A DNA stretch of 64,000 nt from contig JADFUC010001943.1 in the NCBI GenBank assembly GCA_019722365.1, forward strand, positions 44,229-108,228, written 5' to 3'. The notes under the pieces are model-generated. The model made no database searches. It was not told the origin of the DNA and saw only the letters and a list, made by a program, of their open reading frames with translations. Positions 45,097 to 57,350 of the stretch are shown in pieces. This DNA comes from Lithospermum erythrorhizon. Its lineage: Eukaryota; Streptophyta; Magnoliopsida; Boraginales; Boraginaceae. Every line of letters begins with the position of its first letter. The stretch's first letter is position 1. A program made the translations under genes and the position numbers.

Positions 45097-47677
45097 TGTA
45101 ATAACCTGCTCCGTTAATTTCCCGATAATGATATTAATTGCAAAATTTATTTGAGCCGAATCACATTTATACTTCTAGTAAGAGTATTCGCGATAATTCG
45201 AGTTAAGTTAGATCGTTAGGTCGTCCGATAACTCGATTCGCTTGATTCGGGCACAAACTCCCTGCATAACTCCAAGACTTATCAGCCTAAGTTAACCTAT
45301 CTTTCATCCTTATCATCAAAACACAAAATTAGAAAATCTCCTCCTTCTTTGCTTCGCCGAGAGCCCCTCGTGAGAAAGAACCCAAATTTTTTTTCCATTT
45401 CTTCTACTTTGTCAACCAAGAAGATTCTCAAGTTGATTAAGTATGCTTCCCAACATCCCTCCCTACGAATTTGAGGTGTTAAATTGTAGTTTTAGCCGAC
45501 TTTTTGGAAGCGACTCAATTTTATGATTTATTCTAAGCTCAAGCAGGGTTCTATGATGCTCCAAGTGATTAATCTACGATTTAGAGGTTGTTTGAGGATG
45601 TTATGGTCAAGTTGGATTTTTCTAGGTTTTTGTTGACTTTTGGCTGAGCATTTTTTTTAAAGACTTTAAACGTGTGGAGTTTAATCGGGACCTTATCAAG
45701 TGAGGTTAAAATTGTGATTTAGAAATTGATTAAAGGAGCAGTTGAAAGTGCGATTTATGTTGAGTTATAATTGATATTTTGAGCATAGTTATTAATTATG
45801 GACTCAGGTTAAATATATGACTTATAATTTGATACTAAAACGCAGCGAATAAGCGGAATTCTAATGTGAGATCGATTGTCATGGTCCGATTCCGGATTAC
45901 AAATTAAGTGTTTTATCCAATAATATGCATCGCTTAGAAATCGCTCCACCAAAGAGTCGTCAGATATCTCTGTTAATCTAAAGATAAAGAGTAGGTTTCA
46001 TTATAATTTTCCGGTGTTTTTGCTAAAGCGCCGATCGTGGAGCGGCAGCTACCTTGATCGTGTTCGCCAAGGAATTTTTTTTGCGGTAGCTAGCAGTAGC
46101 GAAAGTACTTATCTCACTAAAAGTTACCTTATGTACTTACTTTAAATCGCTAAATACGCTAATTGTACGACATGAATCTGTGATACGCTCTCATGTGATG
46201 ACATGAGAATGGTATACATGTAACGGTTGTAATGATTATGTGTGATTTATTCAGGCAGCTGTATATGATTACATGTGATTATATTCGCTGGCCAAGATTG
46301 CTTCGAGGTGTGCACAGTCAACTCCCAACTTATATTTCTCGATTTCCGTATCTCATTTCAAGACCGCTGTAATTCCGGCCTCGTCGGCAGCTTTTGTATT
46401 TCGTACCTCGGCTTCTCGGCACTTTTCGCATGCCTCGCGGCCTTTGCCGGGCGTCAGGATTGATTTACGACGGCGGATGTTTTAGCTGCGTGGTTTTAAT
46501 ATTGTTGGGAGTAGGTAGTCAGTCGAGCATGCTGCGACTTCGAGGCCTCGAAGATAGATACTTAATTCATAATTGGATGATTAAATAGTGACTCTCCTTC
46601 TGCGTGAGGCGACGCTATCGGGCCTTATACTTAAGCAGTATAAGCGGTTTGGCTATATACTTAAGCAGAGGCTGTGTGCCTTATACTTAACAGATAAGCG
46701 CCACAAGTGGCCTTATACTTAGTGTATAAGCTGGCTTGCCTTATACTTAGTGTATGTTCACAGCTGGCCTTATACTTTGTGTATAACGCGTTTGGCCTTA
46801 TACTTAAGGTGAGTGTTAAGGGCTTTGGCCTTATATTTTAAGGCTAAGTGGTGATTATCGATTGGTCCATTCCCCGCAGTAGTCGATCGGTTATTACGCA
46901 CATTGTAGGTCGTATAACAAAGGGGATACGGTGAGATGATGGTTCGATGACTGTGAGTTATAGTCGTTGTCGAGTTTCTTGAGTTCTTTCCGGGTGATTA
47001 CAGGTTTTACCGAAACATTCTATTATATCTCCATGTGTGATGCCCAGACTTTCTTTTGGAATTATATCATATTTAGCTTATTTAGGTAGTCCGATATATA
47101 TATGTCTTATTCATATTTGACTATTATAATAATTCTGATCGTCTCTGCCCGTATGGTTTAAGTTCACCCTCCCCGTGTTAAGTTTTCACTACCAAGCGGG
47201 TTACACCCTCGCTACGGGTTTACATTTCATTTGCATCCACGCCGACAAAGTGTTTCTTGTTCCAGGTCAGGCTGGAGAGCCTGCTCCTGAGCGGCTAAAG
47301 CGCCAAGATCGGGCGCCGGCGATCCTCACGCCTCATTTTGATGCACACAACCGATTTTCGATCATTAGATTTTCCTTTTCAAACTTAAATTTCGTCAGCG
47401 ATTATTTTGTATTCTCACGTATTTATTCTCCTCAGAAATTTCGCTTCTAGATTACTGCCTGGGATATGTCGCGTATATATATACGGGTTGGTTGGTTCGA
47501 TATCACCGACGGATCAGAATTTTAAAAACCGGCTTTTTTTGAGAAACTTAATGGAAATCAAATTTCGGATGAAACGAGTTGTTCTTTAAACCGAAAGAGT
47601 CCATCGGCTCAGCGATCATGCTCCAAATTATAAACGATTCTCACTCTCAGGCGGCCGACCTCGGGCGGGTCGTTATA
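45097..47677 (+). mobile_element. 5' LTR of a Ty3/Gypsy element
   Basis: Starts TGTAATAACCTGCTCCG and ends GGGCGGGTCGTTATA, just before the primer binding site. It shares its whole layout with 52350-54879 and with solo LTR no. 1. The left target duplication is ATTTG (45092-45096). Confidence 0.85.
46615..46850. repeat. hairpin repeats in the 5' LTR
   Basis: Six to seven degenerate copies of the CCTTATACTTAGTGTATAAG unit. Several have the GTGTATAAG half replaced by AGCAG-like sequence, breaking the stem. Confidence 0.7.
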
Positions 47678-47680
47678 CTT

Positions 47681-47698
47681 TGGTATTGTAGCCAGGTT
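47681..47698 (+). promoter_or_regulatory. primer binding site (initiator Met tRNA)
   Basis: TGGTATTGTAGCCAGGTT differs at three positions from the common plant PBS TGGTATCAGAGCCAGGTT. Its position just after the LTR end fixes the LTR boundary. Confidence 0.8.
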
Positions 47699-50600
47699 TC
47701 AAAATTTACTTGCTATCTCAGGTGGTCGTTGGCCGACTTGTTTTTCTTTTGAGCTGCTGCGAAGGCTTTTGTAAAAGTACGTCCTTTCTTTGTTGCGTAG
47801 ATCGCCGAGGACGCCACCCGTAATACGCTGGGTAGAAAGTAGAACAGAGCTGCGGGTAGCCCGTATGAGGGGTCAGCATTGGTAGGATATAGCCGCTGAC
47901 GAGTACGCTGACCAAGCAGGTCCCGAGAGGCGCATTCTTTCCGAGTACGCTGGCGGCGAGGAGTAGACTGCAGAGGAGAGCTGTAAATGCCTGGCCGAGC
48001 AAAGAGAGTGCCCAATTCCGCAGTAAGTTGTTTGACCGTCTCACAGGGATCCTCCTCAAGTTTCCGGAGGGTTCGCCAGAGCTGGCCATTTGAAGTTCAT
48101 CCCATACGAAGTCCATTTTGAGCCGATGGGATCATGTGGACTTGCATGCAGAGCGGTTTGCTACTTATGACTTACCTAAAGCGCCTGCGGATCATGTAGA
48201 GAACACGAGCCAAGATTCGATCATGGTGAGTGGAGGTTCATCTTTCCCCGAGTTAATGTTGAGCTCTCTCCGGAGAACTATCGCTAGAGACCCATGGCGG
48301 CCTCTGGGAGAGAAATGATTTTCATAGGTTCGAGGTCATGGAGGAGCACGAGAGATTAGCCAGCTGAGCATAAAGCCACTACTGACATGTTTATCCCAGA
48401 AAGCGGGCAGATCACCGGGTTCACTGGATGGGTTGCTGAGATACGCCACTGCATCTCAATCATGGTTTTACTAGTTTCAAGCGCCAGCTATGAATACACC
48501 CCTAAAGATAAAACCTGAAAGAGCAGAAATTTGAGAGGCGAGCTGATCGAGGGATTTAGCCTAATTCTGGCATCAGCCTTAGGCCTACTAGCTCTAGGTT
48601 CGCAGGAGGATGGACCACAGAAATGCCCCGGGCAAAGTTACTTTAGTGTTCGCAGCTACTTTATTCACCGCTCCTTCTCGTGACGCGGGCGCCTCGCGAG
48701 ATCCGCGGATCCGCAGGCCTCGGGCCGCAGAGGTATCCGTTTGTTACCGCTGCGTCGACGTACGTAGCCAGGATTGGAGAGGGGTGGTCATATAAGCATC
48801 GGCGCTTCCCAGCCAGACATTTGGCGAAGGATTGCCCTACCAGCAGGGGAGCGCTTAGTACTTCATCACTCCGCCCCACTTCGGCTAGAGGCGGGTATCG
48901 TGAGCCTGGGAGCCGATTCAACAGCTGAGCGACATGGAGCTGGAGGACCTCGTGAGGAGCCACAGCAGTAAGAAACAGCTGAGCCGGGTCGAGGCTGTAT
49001 TCATGCTGCTACTCATCGCAGGCAATGTGATACCCCTGCATCAAAGCGACAAGACATTATTTTGTGTGATATCGAGACCAGTGGCGTTGTTTGATTCCTT
49101 GGGCTACGCATTCTTTTGTTTCTCAGAGTTTTATTTTTGCCTTGGTCTCAGATGTCAGGTGCCCTCGTCGTCTCATTTTAAGATTATGACACCAAGAGGG
49201 AGTGCCTGGCTGCTGCTAGACTCAGATTTTAGACCTGCCCTTTGATCAGATGCCAACAATATTGTCTGTCGATTTACTTCCATTCGGGCTTTCTCGATTT
49301 TTGATCTTATCTCGGGTAATGGATCGGGGAAACATCACGCCGTGAATTGATCAAGCATCGAAGGAGATTACTTTGTGGGTTCGAAGACTGGGGAGTATCC
49401 GACTCATGGGGATAATGCAGCATTTTGGCTTCTAGTTTTGTATCGCACTGGTGCTGTGAGGCTTGATTTAGAAAGAGCTATTGTCTCTCGATATGTGGCT
49501 GATTTGAGCAGAGCGAGAGAACAGACAGGGATGCGTCATAGAGAAGTTCAAGGATGTCTTCCCGAGGACTTACCGGGCTACGCTGCAGTAGGAGATCGAC
49601 CTTATTGAGGTTATTCCTGTACGCAGACTAATTTCTCTTCCGCCAGACTGACGTGCTCCAAATGAGTTAAGGTGAATCATGCATCACATGTGAGTTGCTG
49701 GGAGGAAAGGATTCATCGCCTGTGATCTCCTGCGCTCCAAATTGTTTGTGAAAGAAGGATGGTTCAATGTATCACTATAGCAAATTGAATAAATGACCAT
49801 TAAGAACCGATACCCTGCCTGGGGACCGATAATTGCTTCGAAGGATGCTGGGCGTACTCGGCGATCGCCATGGGTTCGTTATCATCAATCGAGATCAAAG
49901 TGGAGGATATTCAATCGGCCTCGGGATCTCAAGTATGGGCATTATGAGTTTATGTTACGCCATTTGGATCAACAATTAATCTACGTCATGGATTCGATGA
50001 ACGTATTTGGAGTTCGATGAGTCATATATTCATTGGATTTATATTCTATATATTCTGCAGGGGAGTGAGAAATGACAGGCATTTGCAGATCGTGGCTTGG
50101 CACCTCGAGACAACAACCAGCTTGTATGCTAAGCTCTTCTAAACGTATTCTGCTGGCGAAAGTGCAATTCCCCGCTATTCCAGATTGTGCTGACCGCCGT
50201 AAGGAAATGTGAACAATCGGGGAAGATCCTAAATGCAGCCACAATTGTGTTAGGAGAGTTTCTCAAGTTACCGTTACTACATTAGATTCATCATGACTTC
50301 TTTGATCGCGACGCCATCACCTCGGTGTCAATTGCAGGCGGGTTCCGCGTATTTGGGATGATGACACAGGATCATCGGATACTAGCAGTGTTGACTACTA
50401 CCCAGCATGATAATTGCCCGTTCTCGGTGGCTACGTGATCTATAAATACGCTCGCATCGTGATCGGCTTGCTCACATGAATGGGAAGTGTGGATCGCCAT
50501 GCCTTGACAATCGAGGAAACCCATTTAGAAGAATTATCCCACCCATGATTCTGAGCTACGCGAAGTAGTCTTTCCGTTGAAATTGTGGAGACATTATCTG

Positions 50601-52349
50601 ATGGGTTAAATGATTATCACAAGAGTTTGAAATATCTTCCTATCACAGATTTGAATTTGTCGAGGAGGGGATTAAGTTCATCAATATTTATGACTTGACT
50701 ATTAAGTACCACCCAGAAGGCAAATAGTGAATGAATGACCTAGTAGGCAAATCAAAGAACCCGTAATAAACAACTAGAGTCGATTTTGACGTTTGAGCGA
50801 CGGAGATTTTCGCCCATACGAGTTCGACCAAGTACTGTGGGACTGAATCTTAGAATCAGCAATGGACGCAGTAGACTACAGTTATCAAGTAGGATGCGAG
50901 AATAGTGGTCGACCGATTTCACAATAACAGAGTGAAATTGGAGAGGATGAACGGCAGACGCGGTGGTACCGTATTCATTTGGTAGCGGAGATTCTTTGAT
51001 GGTGCTCAATACCCCTATAGCTTACAATCTCTAAAGACACAAAGATGTACCCATTTGAGGTCGATATATCGCTGCTGTGAATGAAGAGATCGCAGAAGTC
51101 ATGGGCAGTTATTTCGGTTTGTCATCAAAGCGGCGTCGGCATGACATCCTCAAGGGTTTATCATAGACTCTTCCTATTCCCCCGAATGGGATACCGGGAG
51201 AATATCACAAATGGACTTCGTGGTTCGGGCTTCCTGTGACGCCGCGCAACATGACGGGATCCGCGGATCGCGGATAGGCCATCTGGTTGGCCTCATTCAC
51301 CCATCGCATCTACACAACCGGCAGACTAGCCACATCTATGATCGGGACAGGAGTTGCACTCGGTTCCGGTGTGTAGATCATTTTGCATCAAGCGACGCCA
51401 GATTCACTTCGAGGTTTCGAGGGGTTTCCAGAGGCACCGGGGACTGTGAGTGGAGTCAGCACATCTTTTCATCCCCATACCGACGGGCAATTAAGAGGAC
51501 GATACGGACGCTGAGGATATGTTCGCGGCTTCAAGCAAGTATGAACTTCTCCGGAATCGGGACGCCGAGTCGCCTAAGATGTAGGCTCCGACATAACAAA
51601 TACCTTCCATGCTAAAGATCGAGATTACACTTTCGGTAAGTATCAGACAAGTGTAAGCTTGCCGCACTCAGTTTTGTTGGAAACGAGGCATGCAGGAAAG
51701 TTTACGACTGAAGACGAGAGTTCAATGTAGTAGGATCGTGCTGATTCAAAGAAAGATTCGAGGACAGCTGTGATAAAGTGTAAGAAATATGCGTATCATC
51801 GCGGTCAGATTCTGAGCCGCTTTCAGTCGGCGACCGCAGGTTCCTCGGCGGTATCTCCGTAGCGGAGCTGGGATGCGGGGTTTGGGAGAGGCGGAAATTG
51901 AAGTCTCGTTTATATTGACCATTTGAGATCTCGGGAGAGTTACCCAAGGGGTTATCGGTTGGCGTTGTTCAGTTTAGATAGGATTCAATGGTTCCTACGT
52001 ATCCCGCTTGAGGAAGTATATCCTCGACGAAGTCGTGATATTCTTAGCTTCACCTCCCATGGAGCTTCGGCGGGACTCACACGCTGGCGGTTAATTTATG
52101 GAAATACTGACCGGAAAGAGAAGCGTTTTCGAGGAGGCGCAGCCGCTCTACAAAAGTCCCAAGTGAGAATCATTGCAGTATGAGCGATTGGGAACGCGAG
52201 GATAGACAGAACCGTTACCCGCGAAAGATTGAGCGTATAGTCAGGTACTTTTTATTTTGTGGGCGGTATTTGATTTCATATTATATATATCAGGCTTGGT
52301 TGTTCGGGGCTTTGCCAAATTTTGAGGCCTAAATTTTATGAGGGTAGAT
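47699..52349 (+). pseudogene. broken gag-pol of a Ty3/Gypsy chromovirus-type element
   Basis: The gag part (47.7-48.9 kb) is CpG-rich and unrecognisable. Further on: a protease active-site region with LFDS near 49090 (Gly replaced, then Leu-Gly), an RT start with PEDLPGY near 49570, TIKNRYP at 49795 and KYGHYEF near 49935. An RNase H-like WRHYL and YHKSLKY lie near 50590-50640, with the terminal TIKYHPEGK near 50710. An integrase zinc-domain remnant follows (KMYPFEVD near 51045), then the catalytic MDFVV at 51211 with ARFTSRF near 51405. At the C-terminus is a chromodomain-like end with RYPRK near 52220. Stops and frameshifts occur every few dozen codons, so no protein can be made. The order RT, RNase H, integrase places it in Ty3/Gypsy; a Tekay-like lineage is inferred from the long LTR, the iMet PBS and the C-terminal segment. 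Confidence 0.85.
52341..52349 (+). promoter_or_regulatory. polypurine tract of the Gypsy element
   Basis: AGGGTAGAT immediately precedes the 3' LTR start. It is decayed but in the right place. Confidence 0.5.
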
Positions 52350-54879
52350 TAGAATAACCTGCTCCTGCTTAATTTCGATAATGATATTAATTGTGAAAAA
52401 TTTATTTGAGCCGAATCACATTTATAATTTAGTAGTAGTAAATTTCTAGGATAATTGAGCTTAAGCTAGACGGGCAAGCTGCTCGATAACTCCGATTCGG
52501 CTCAAACTCCTTCAGAACTCTAAGACTTAAGAGCTAAGTTACTAAACATCTCATCCTTATCATCATAACACAAAAAATTAGAAATGTTCTCCTCCTTCTT
52601 TGCTTGTTTCTACGAGCCCTCGAAAGCAAACCCAAAATTTTTTTCTTCCATTTCTTCACTTTGTTGCTAATAAAGATCCTCAAGTTGATTAGTAAGGCTT
52701 CCCAACATCCTTCCCTACGAATTGAGGTAAGAAATTAGAGTTTTAGTTGATTTCTTAAAGTTGACTTTTGGTATGACTCAATTTACGATGATTCTTAAGT
52801 TTGTTATGGGTTCTAAGGATGTCTATATGATTAATTCATCATTCGTATGTTTGCTTGAGGATGTTAAGGCCGAGTTGACTTTTCTAGGTTTTCGTTGACT
52901 TTTTGGTTGATATTTTTTTTAAGACTTTAAATGTGTAGGAGTTTAATCTGGGACCTTATCAGAAGTTATTGCGAGGTTAAAATTATGATTTAGAAATTAA
53001 TTAAAGTGGAGTTAGCTTGAAAAAGTACGATTTATGTTGAGTTATAATTTCGATATTTTGGAGTATAAAGAAATAATTATGGACTCGGTGGTTAAATATA
53101 TGACTTATAATTTGATATGAAATGTTAAAGCGAATAAGGTGGAATTCTAGCGTGAGATCGACTGGGTCAGGTCCGATTTTCGATTACAAATTCGTTGTTT
53201 TATCCGGCCATTATAGACCGCTTAGAAATCGCTCCACTCAAGAGTCAAGTTGTATATCTTCTAGAACGCAAGTATGTAGTAGGTTTTATTATACTTTCGC
53301 GTTTTGTTAGGCGTTGATCGTGGAAAGGGGCAAGCATCGTGGATCGTGTTCAAGGAAAGTTTTTGTGGTAGTAGCAGAGGCGAGTACTTATCTCACTTCC
53401 GTGTTACCTTTATGTACTTACTTTAAATTCGCGTGGAACATGTCACTGCGGGTATGATTATGAACGGTATATATTATGTCTCGTAATGACATGAGAACGG
53501 TATATACATGTAATGGTTGTAATTTAATATGTGATTCATTTGTGCGAATAATACTTATATGATTATGTGGGATTATATTCTCATGGGCGTTGAAGATTGC
53601 TTCGGAGAAATAACTCCCAACTTATATTTCGATTTTTGTGGCCTTGGCCGGCACTATTGTAATTCGGTGGCCTCAGCTTCGCACTTTTTGTATTTCAGTG
53701 GCCTCTGCTCTTTTGGCATGCCTCAGGCCTTGCCTCCGCTGCCGCATCGATTTCTTACTGTGAGATGTTTTAGTCACAGGTTTCAATTGCTCAGCGTAGG
53801 TGGGCTTGGTCGGGAGTTACGTGACTTCGAGGCTCCCGAGTATTGTGATACGACACTATACTGACGACAGGGTTAAAGCGACTCGCTCCTTAGTGTACAA
53901 GCGCTGGTGTTCCTTATACTTAAAGCAGGTATAAGCTGCCAGGCCTTGTTCTATGCATGGGCGCGGTTTGCCTTATACTTAGCGATAAGCTAGCTGCTAT
54001 TCTTTATACTTATGTATAAGGCGGTTTGGCCTTATACTTACCAGAGTGTCATGGGGCTTGATTATCGACATTGGTCCATTCTCAGCAGTAGACGGATCGG
54101 AGTATACGCGCATTGCAGGTTGGTATACCGTGGGGGATACGAGACGGATGGTTCACGACTCAGAGTTATGTCACACAGTTTCTCGAAGTTCTTTCTCAGC
54201 GATCAGGTGCTTTAAAGGAAACATTCTATTATATATCCACGCAAAGGATGTCCGAGACTTTCTTTGGAATTATGTTGTATGATCTTATTTAGTAGTCCTG
54301 GGATATATATGTCTTATTCATATTTGACTATTATTATAATAATCGACTGCCTCTGCCTGTGACAGGTTTAAGTTCACCCCTGTTAAGTTTTCACTAAGCC
54401 TACTCGCTTACACCCCTTTTCGCTATCAAGCGACATTTCCTATCTTTGTACAGTTGATAGCGGCAATACCCAAGAGGTCATTGGAGAGTTTGTTCCGAGT
54501 GGCCAGTGAGCATCAAGGTACGAGGATCCTCACAAATTTCATTTTGACGTGGTCATTAACCGATTTTGATTGTTGTATTTTCCTTTTCAAACTTTAGCCT
54601 CGGTTTCAATTATTTTGTAATATGAATACAATATTTATTCTCCATTGTAGCCTTACCGCATTACCGCTTTCGATATGTCAGGTATATATACGGGTTGCCG
54701 GGTTATATAATTCGATGGATCGTGAAATTTAAAACCGTTTTTTGAGAAACTTAATGGAAATCAAATTTTTGACGAAAATGTTTCTGTTATTTAAACTGAA
54801 GGTCCACGGCTTCGCGACACCGTGTTCCGAATTATAATGATTCTCACTCTCAGTCGGCCGAATTGGGCGGGTCAGTATT
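52350..54879 (+). mobile_element. 3' LTR of the Ty3/Gypsy element
   Basis: Starts TAGAATAACCTGCTCCTGC and ends GGGCGGGTCAGTATT, followed by the right target duplication ATTTG (54880-54884) that matches 45092-45096. It collinearly matches 45097-47677 but with many short indels. Confidence 0.85.
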
Positions 54880-54884
54880 ATTTG

Positions 54885-55644
54885 TTTATTATTATGAACA
54901 AGTTTCAGAGTAGATTTTTTCCATCAAGGCATCGCGAGCATGTTGTTTTCATATTTTCGACTAAATCAATATAAAATTTATGTTGTATAACAATTTATGA
55001 TAATTTTCATGTTTATATATTTATGTTATGAATATATGTTATGAAAATTAATTCATGAGTTTTATATATGTGTTATGCATTTCTCAAGTTCATCATATAA
55101 CTATAGCTTTGATAAGCTACATTAGATTTCATGCTTCATTTAAATCTGGAATCCATTTTAAAACTTGTTTCATCAAGATCTGAAAGTTTTAATGTGTTTT
55201 GAGAGGATTAAACTCCACAAAAAATTCTCACGATTTTTTCCTTCATTCGGTATGATACAAGAACAATGCCCAAAACTTTTCATAATTTTTTGGATAGTTT
55301 AAGTATCCCAAAACAATTTTTATTTTTCTGGAGTATTAATTGAATAATGAATTATTGGAAAATTATTTTTACTTAATTCCTATTGGAATATTTCAAGAAA
55401 ATTGTGAGGAATGTCTATACCAAATTTCAAGATTTTTGGATGAGTCTAACGCCTTCAAATCGTGTTTACAAAAATTGAATTAAAAATGGAAAAACTCAAA
55501 AATTAAACAAAAATGGAGGATCGGCGAGTTCTGTATTCGGGCCCGTGGCCAAACGGACGCTTAAACACCGCTGTTGACTTGCTCTCGATTCGAGCATCCA
55601 ATTAAAGGCCGGGTTACCTGGTCGCTTCTTTCACTCGCTTAGGT
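54885..55644 (+). other. LTR-like tail sequence, unassigned
   Basis: AT-rich sequence changing to a GC-richer end (GGGCCCGTGGCCAAACGGACG, then CTCGCTTAGGTTGTTAC). This resembles the 3' part of a plant LTR. No 5' partner was found in the window. Confidence 0.35.
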
Positions 55645-56605
55645 TGTTACAAAATCCTAATCCAATTTTTGAAAGTCTATTTTCGGTTTTTAGTGAATTA
55701 TTATCATTTTTATTATTATGATAATTGTAATTATCATTTTTTATGATAATATTTTAATTCAATAATCTCTTTCATTATTTATCCTTTTATGTATTTATTT
55801 ATTGAAATGATAAAATCATGGTAACTATATATTCAAGTAATAAATTTAAATTTGAATTTAATTGCAATCACATTTAATTGTATAGTTATGTGATTTAATT
55901 CTGATTTGCGTATCTAAATGAAAGTTATTTATACGTCACAATCATATTTTAAATTTGAATTTGATTGAGAGTAATTGTCTCACTTCATAATTAGCATTTA
56001 TTGCATGATTATTGCATTCACACTTAATAATATTAATGATGTGATTTAACTTTTTATGAGTAATTTATTTGATGCCATTTAATATATTTAGTAAATGCAT
56101 ATTTTATATGATTTAATTATTGTCTTGTACATTGTAATGATGAATGAAAATGAGATATATTGATATGACCCATTTATTTTGTATTTATTTACATATGGTA
56201 TACGAACCGTTTATTTGTTGTAAACGACCAACTAAGTCGTATTTATTTATTTATTTAGTACTTATATTTGTCACCCACAAGCCTATGCTGTCTAAGATGG
56301 GTTACTTAATATATGTATCATACATCGTTGCATAGCATATCCACAAAGACGGTACTTGGAGAACTTGGAAGTTTCCAAAACCTGAACAATACAAGACTAC
56401 ACTTGTAAAGTGTTGTAATAGGACCTCATGTTAGTATTACACTTTGAAAAGTGTTGTAATATGTCTATATTTTTAGGGTCATATCATATATCTCCTGAAT
56501 GTGTATTATTTATTTTATTTTCAAGGAGCATATTACTTCGAGTATGTGTCAGAGTAACATGTTAAATAATATCAAATAATGTTAATCTCGCCAAAGAAAA
56601 TTTAA
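55645..56605 (+). mobile_element. probable 5' LTR of a Ty1/Copia element
   Basis: Starts near TGTTACAAAATCC and ends before a PBS-like AGGTATCAAGCCAATTTTA (about 56609). It contains two near-copies of an AAAGTGTTGTAATA block at about 56408 and 56448. The left boundary is tentative, and no matching 3' LTR lies in the window. Confidence 0.45.
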
Positions 56606-57345
56606 GCAAGGTATCAAGCCAATTTTAATGTCAGGCAACTTATCACGGCCGCTTCGGAAGCCTGGGCGCGCATTAAGATGGTTGTGTACGACAACGGATC
56701 ATGTCAAGCGATTTCCACTAACGCCACAAGCGCACAATCCGATTGGTTTAATCAAGTTGCTTAACCTATGATTTCTACTAACGCATGACTCCTGGGTGGA
56801 TACAATCACAGTAGATCCTCGTGAGGCAACATAGTAACACAAGAATTATGTCGTGGTTACATAATTGGTTATTAACCTATCGTCAGATGGTTTTTCAAAA
56901 TGTCAGTAGTTGTCAGCTGCTTGGAAATCCTAGCATAAGAGACTCCTAAGTAGAGTAATACATTTTGTGAGATTTTGAGTATTGTATTATTTATAATTTA
57001 TTTTGTAAGTGTTTAACATGATAGATTACTAAATCATGTCTTTACATACTTGTTCTTGTAGAATTGAAACGCTCCTCCTAACACACCTAAAACTGGGGCT
57101 TCGATCCGCACTCAAAAGTGCAAGCTTAACAACTTTGACGATCGGTCTCGAATCTCGAGGATTGCTCTCGTCGGGAGAGAACAGAATATGTGTTGAACAC
57201 TAAGGTTTCATCCAAACCAAATGACACTACTACTATTAGGAAATGAAAACCTAAAAGAAAGCACAAGTCCGACGTCATAGATATCTAATGTCTTATACTA
57301 GCCAATACGGAACATAATGCTCAAATTCAAGATGAAAAGCGAAAG
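56606..57345 (+). other. Copia leader and start of gag region, decayed
   Basis: Begins with a PBS-like sequence and has an acceptor-like TTCTTGTAG at about 57060. Frames are too broken to read. The sequence continues beyond solo LTR no. 4 at 59894. Confidence 0.4.
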
Positions 57346-57350
57346 CATAT

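Noticed and set aside
47713..48116. overlapping 100- and 132-aa minus-strand ORFs
   Set aside because: They lie antisense in the gag region of the broken Gypsy element and show no domain.
51211..51615. 134-aa ORF as an intact gene
   Set aside because: It is an accidental open stretch of the broken integrase, joined across shifted frames.
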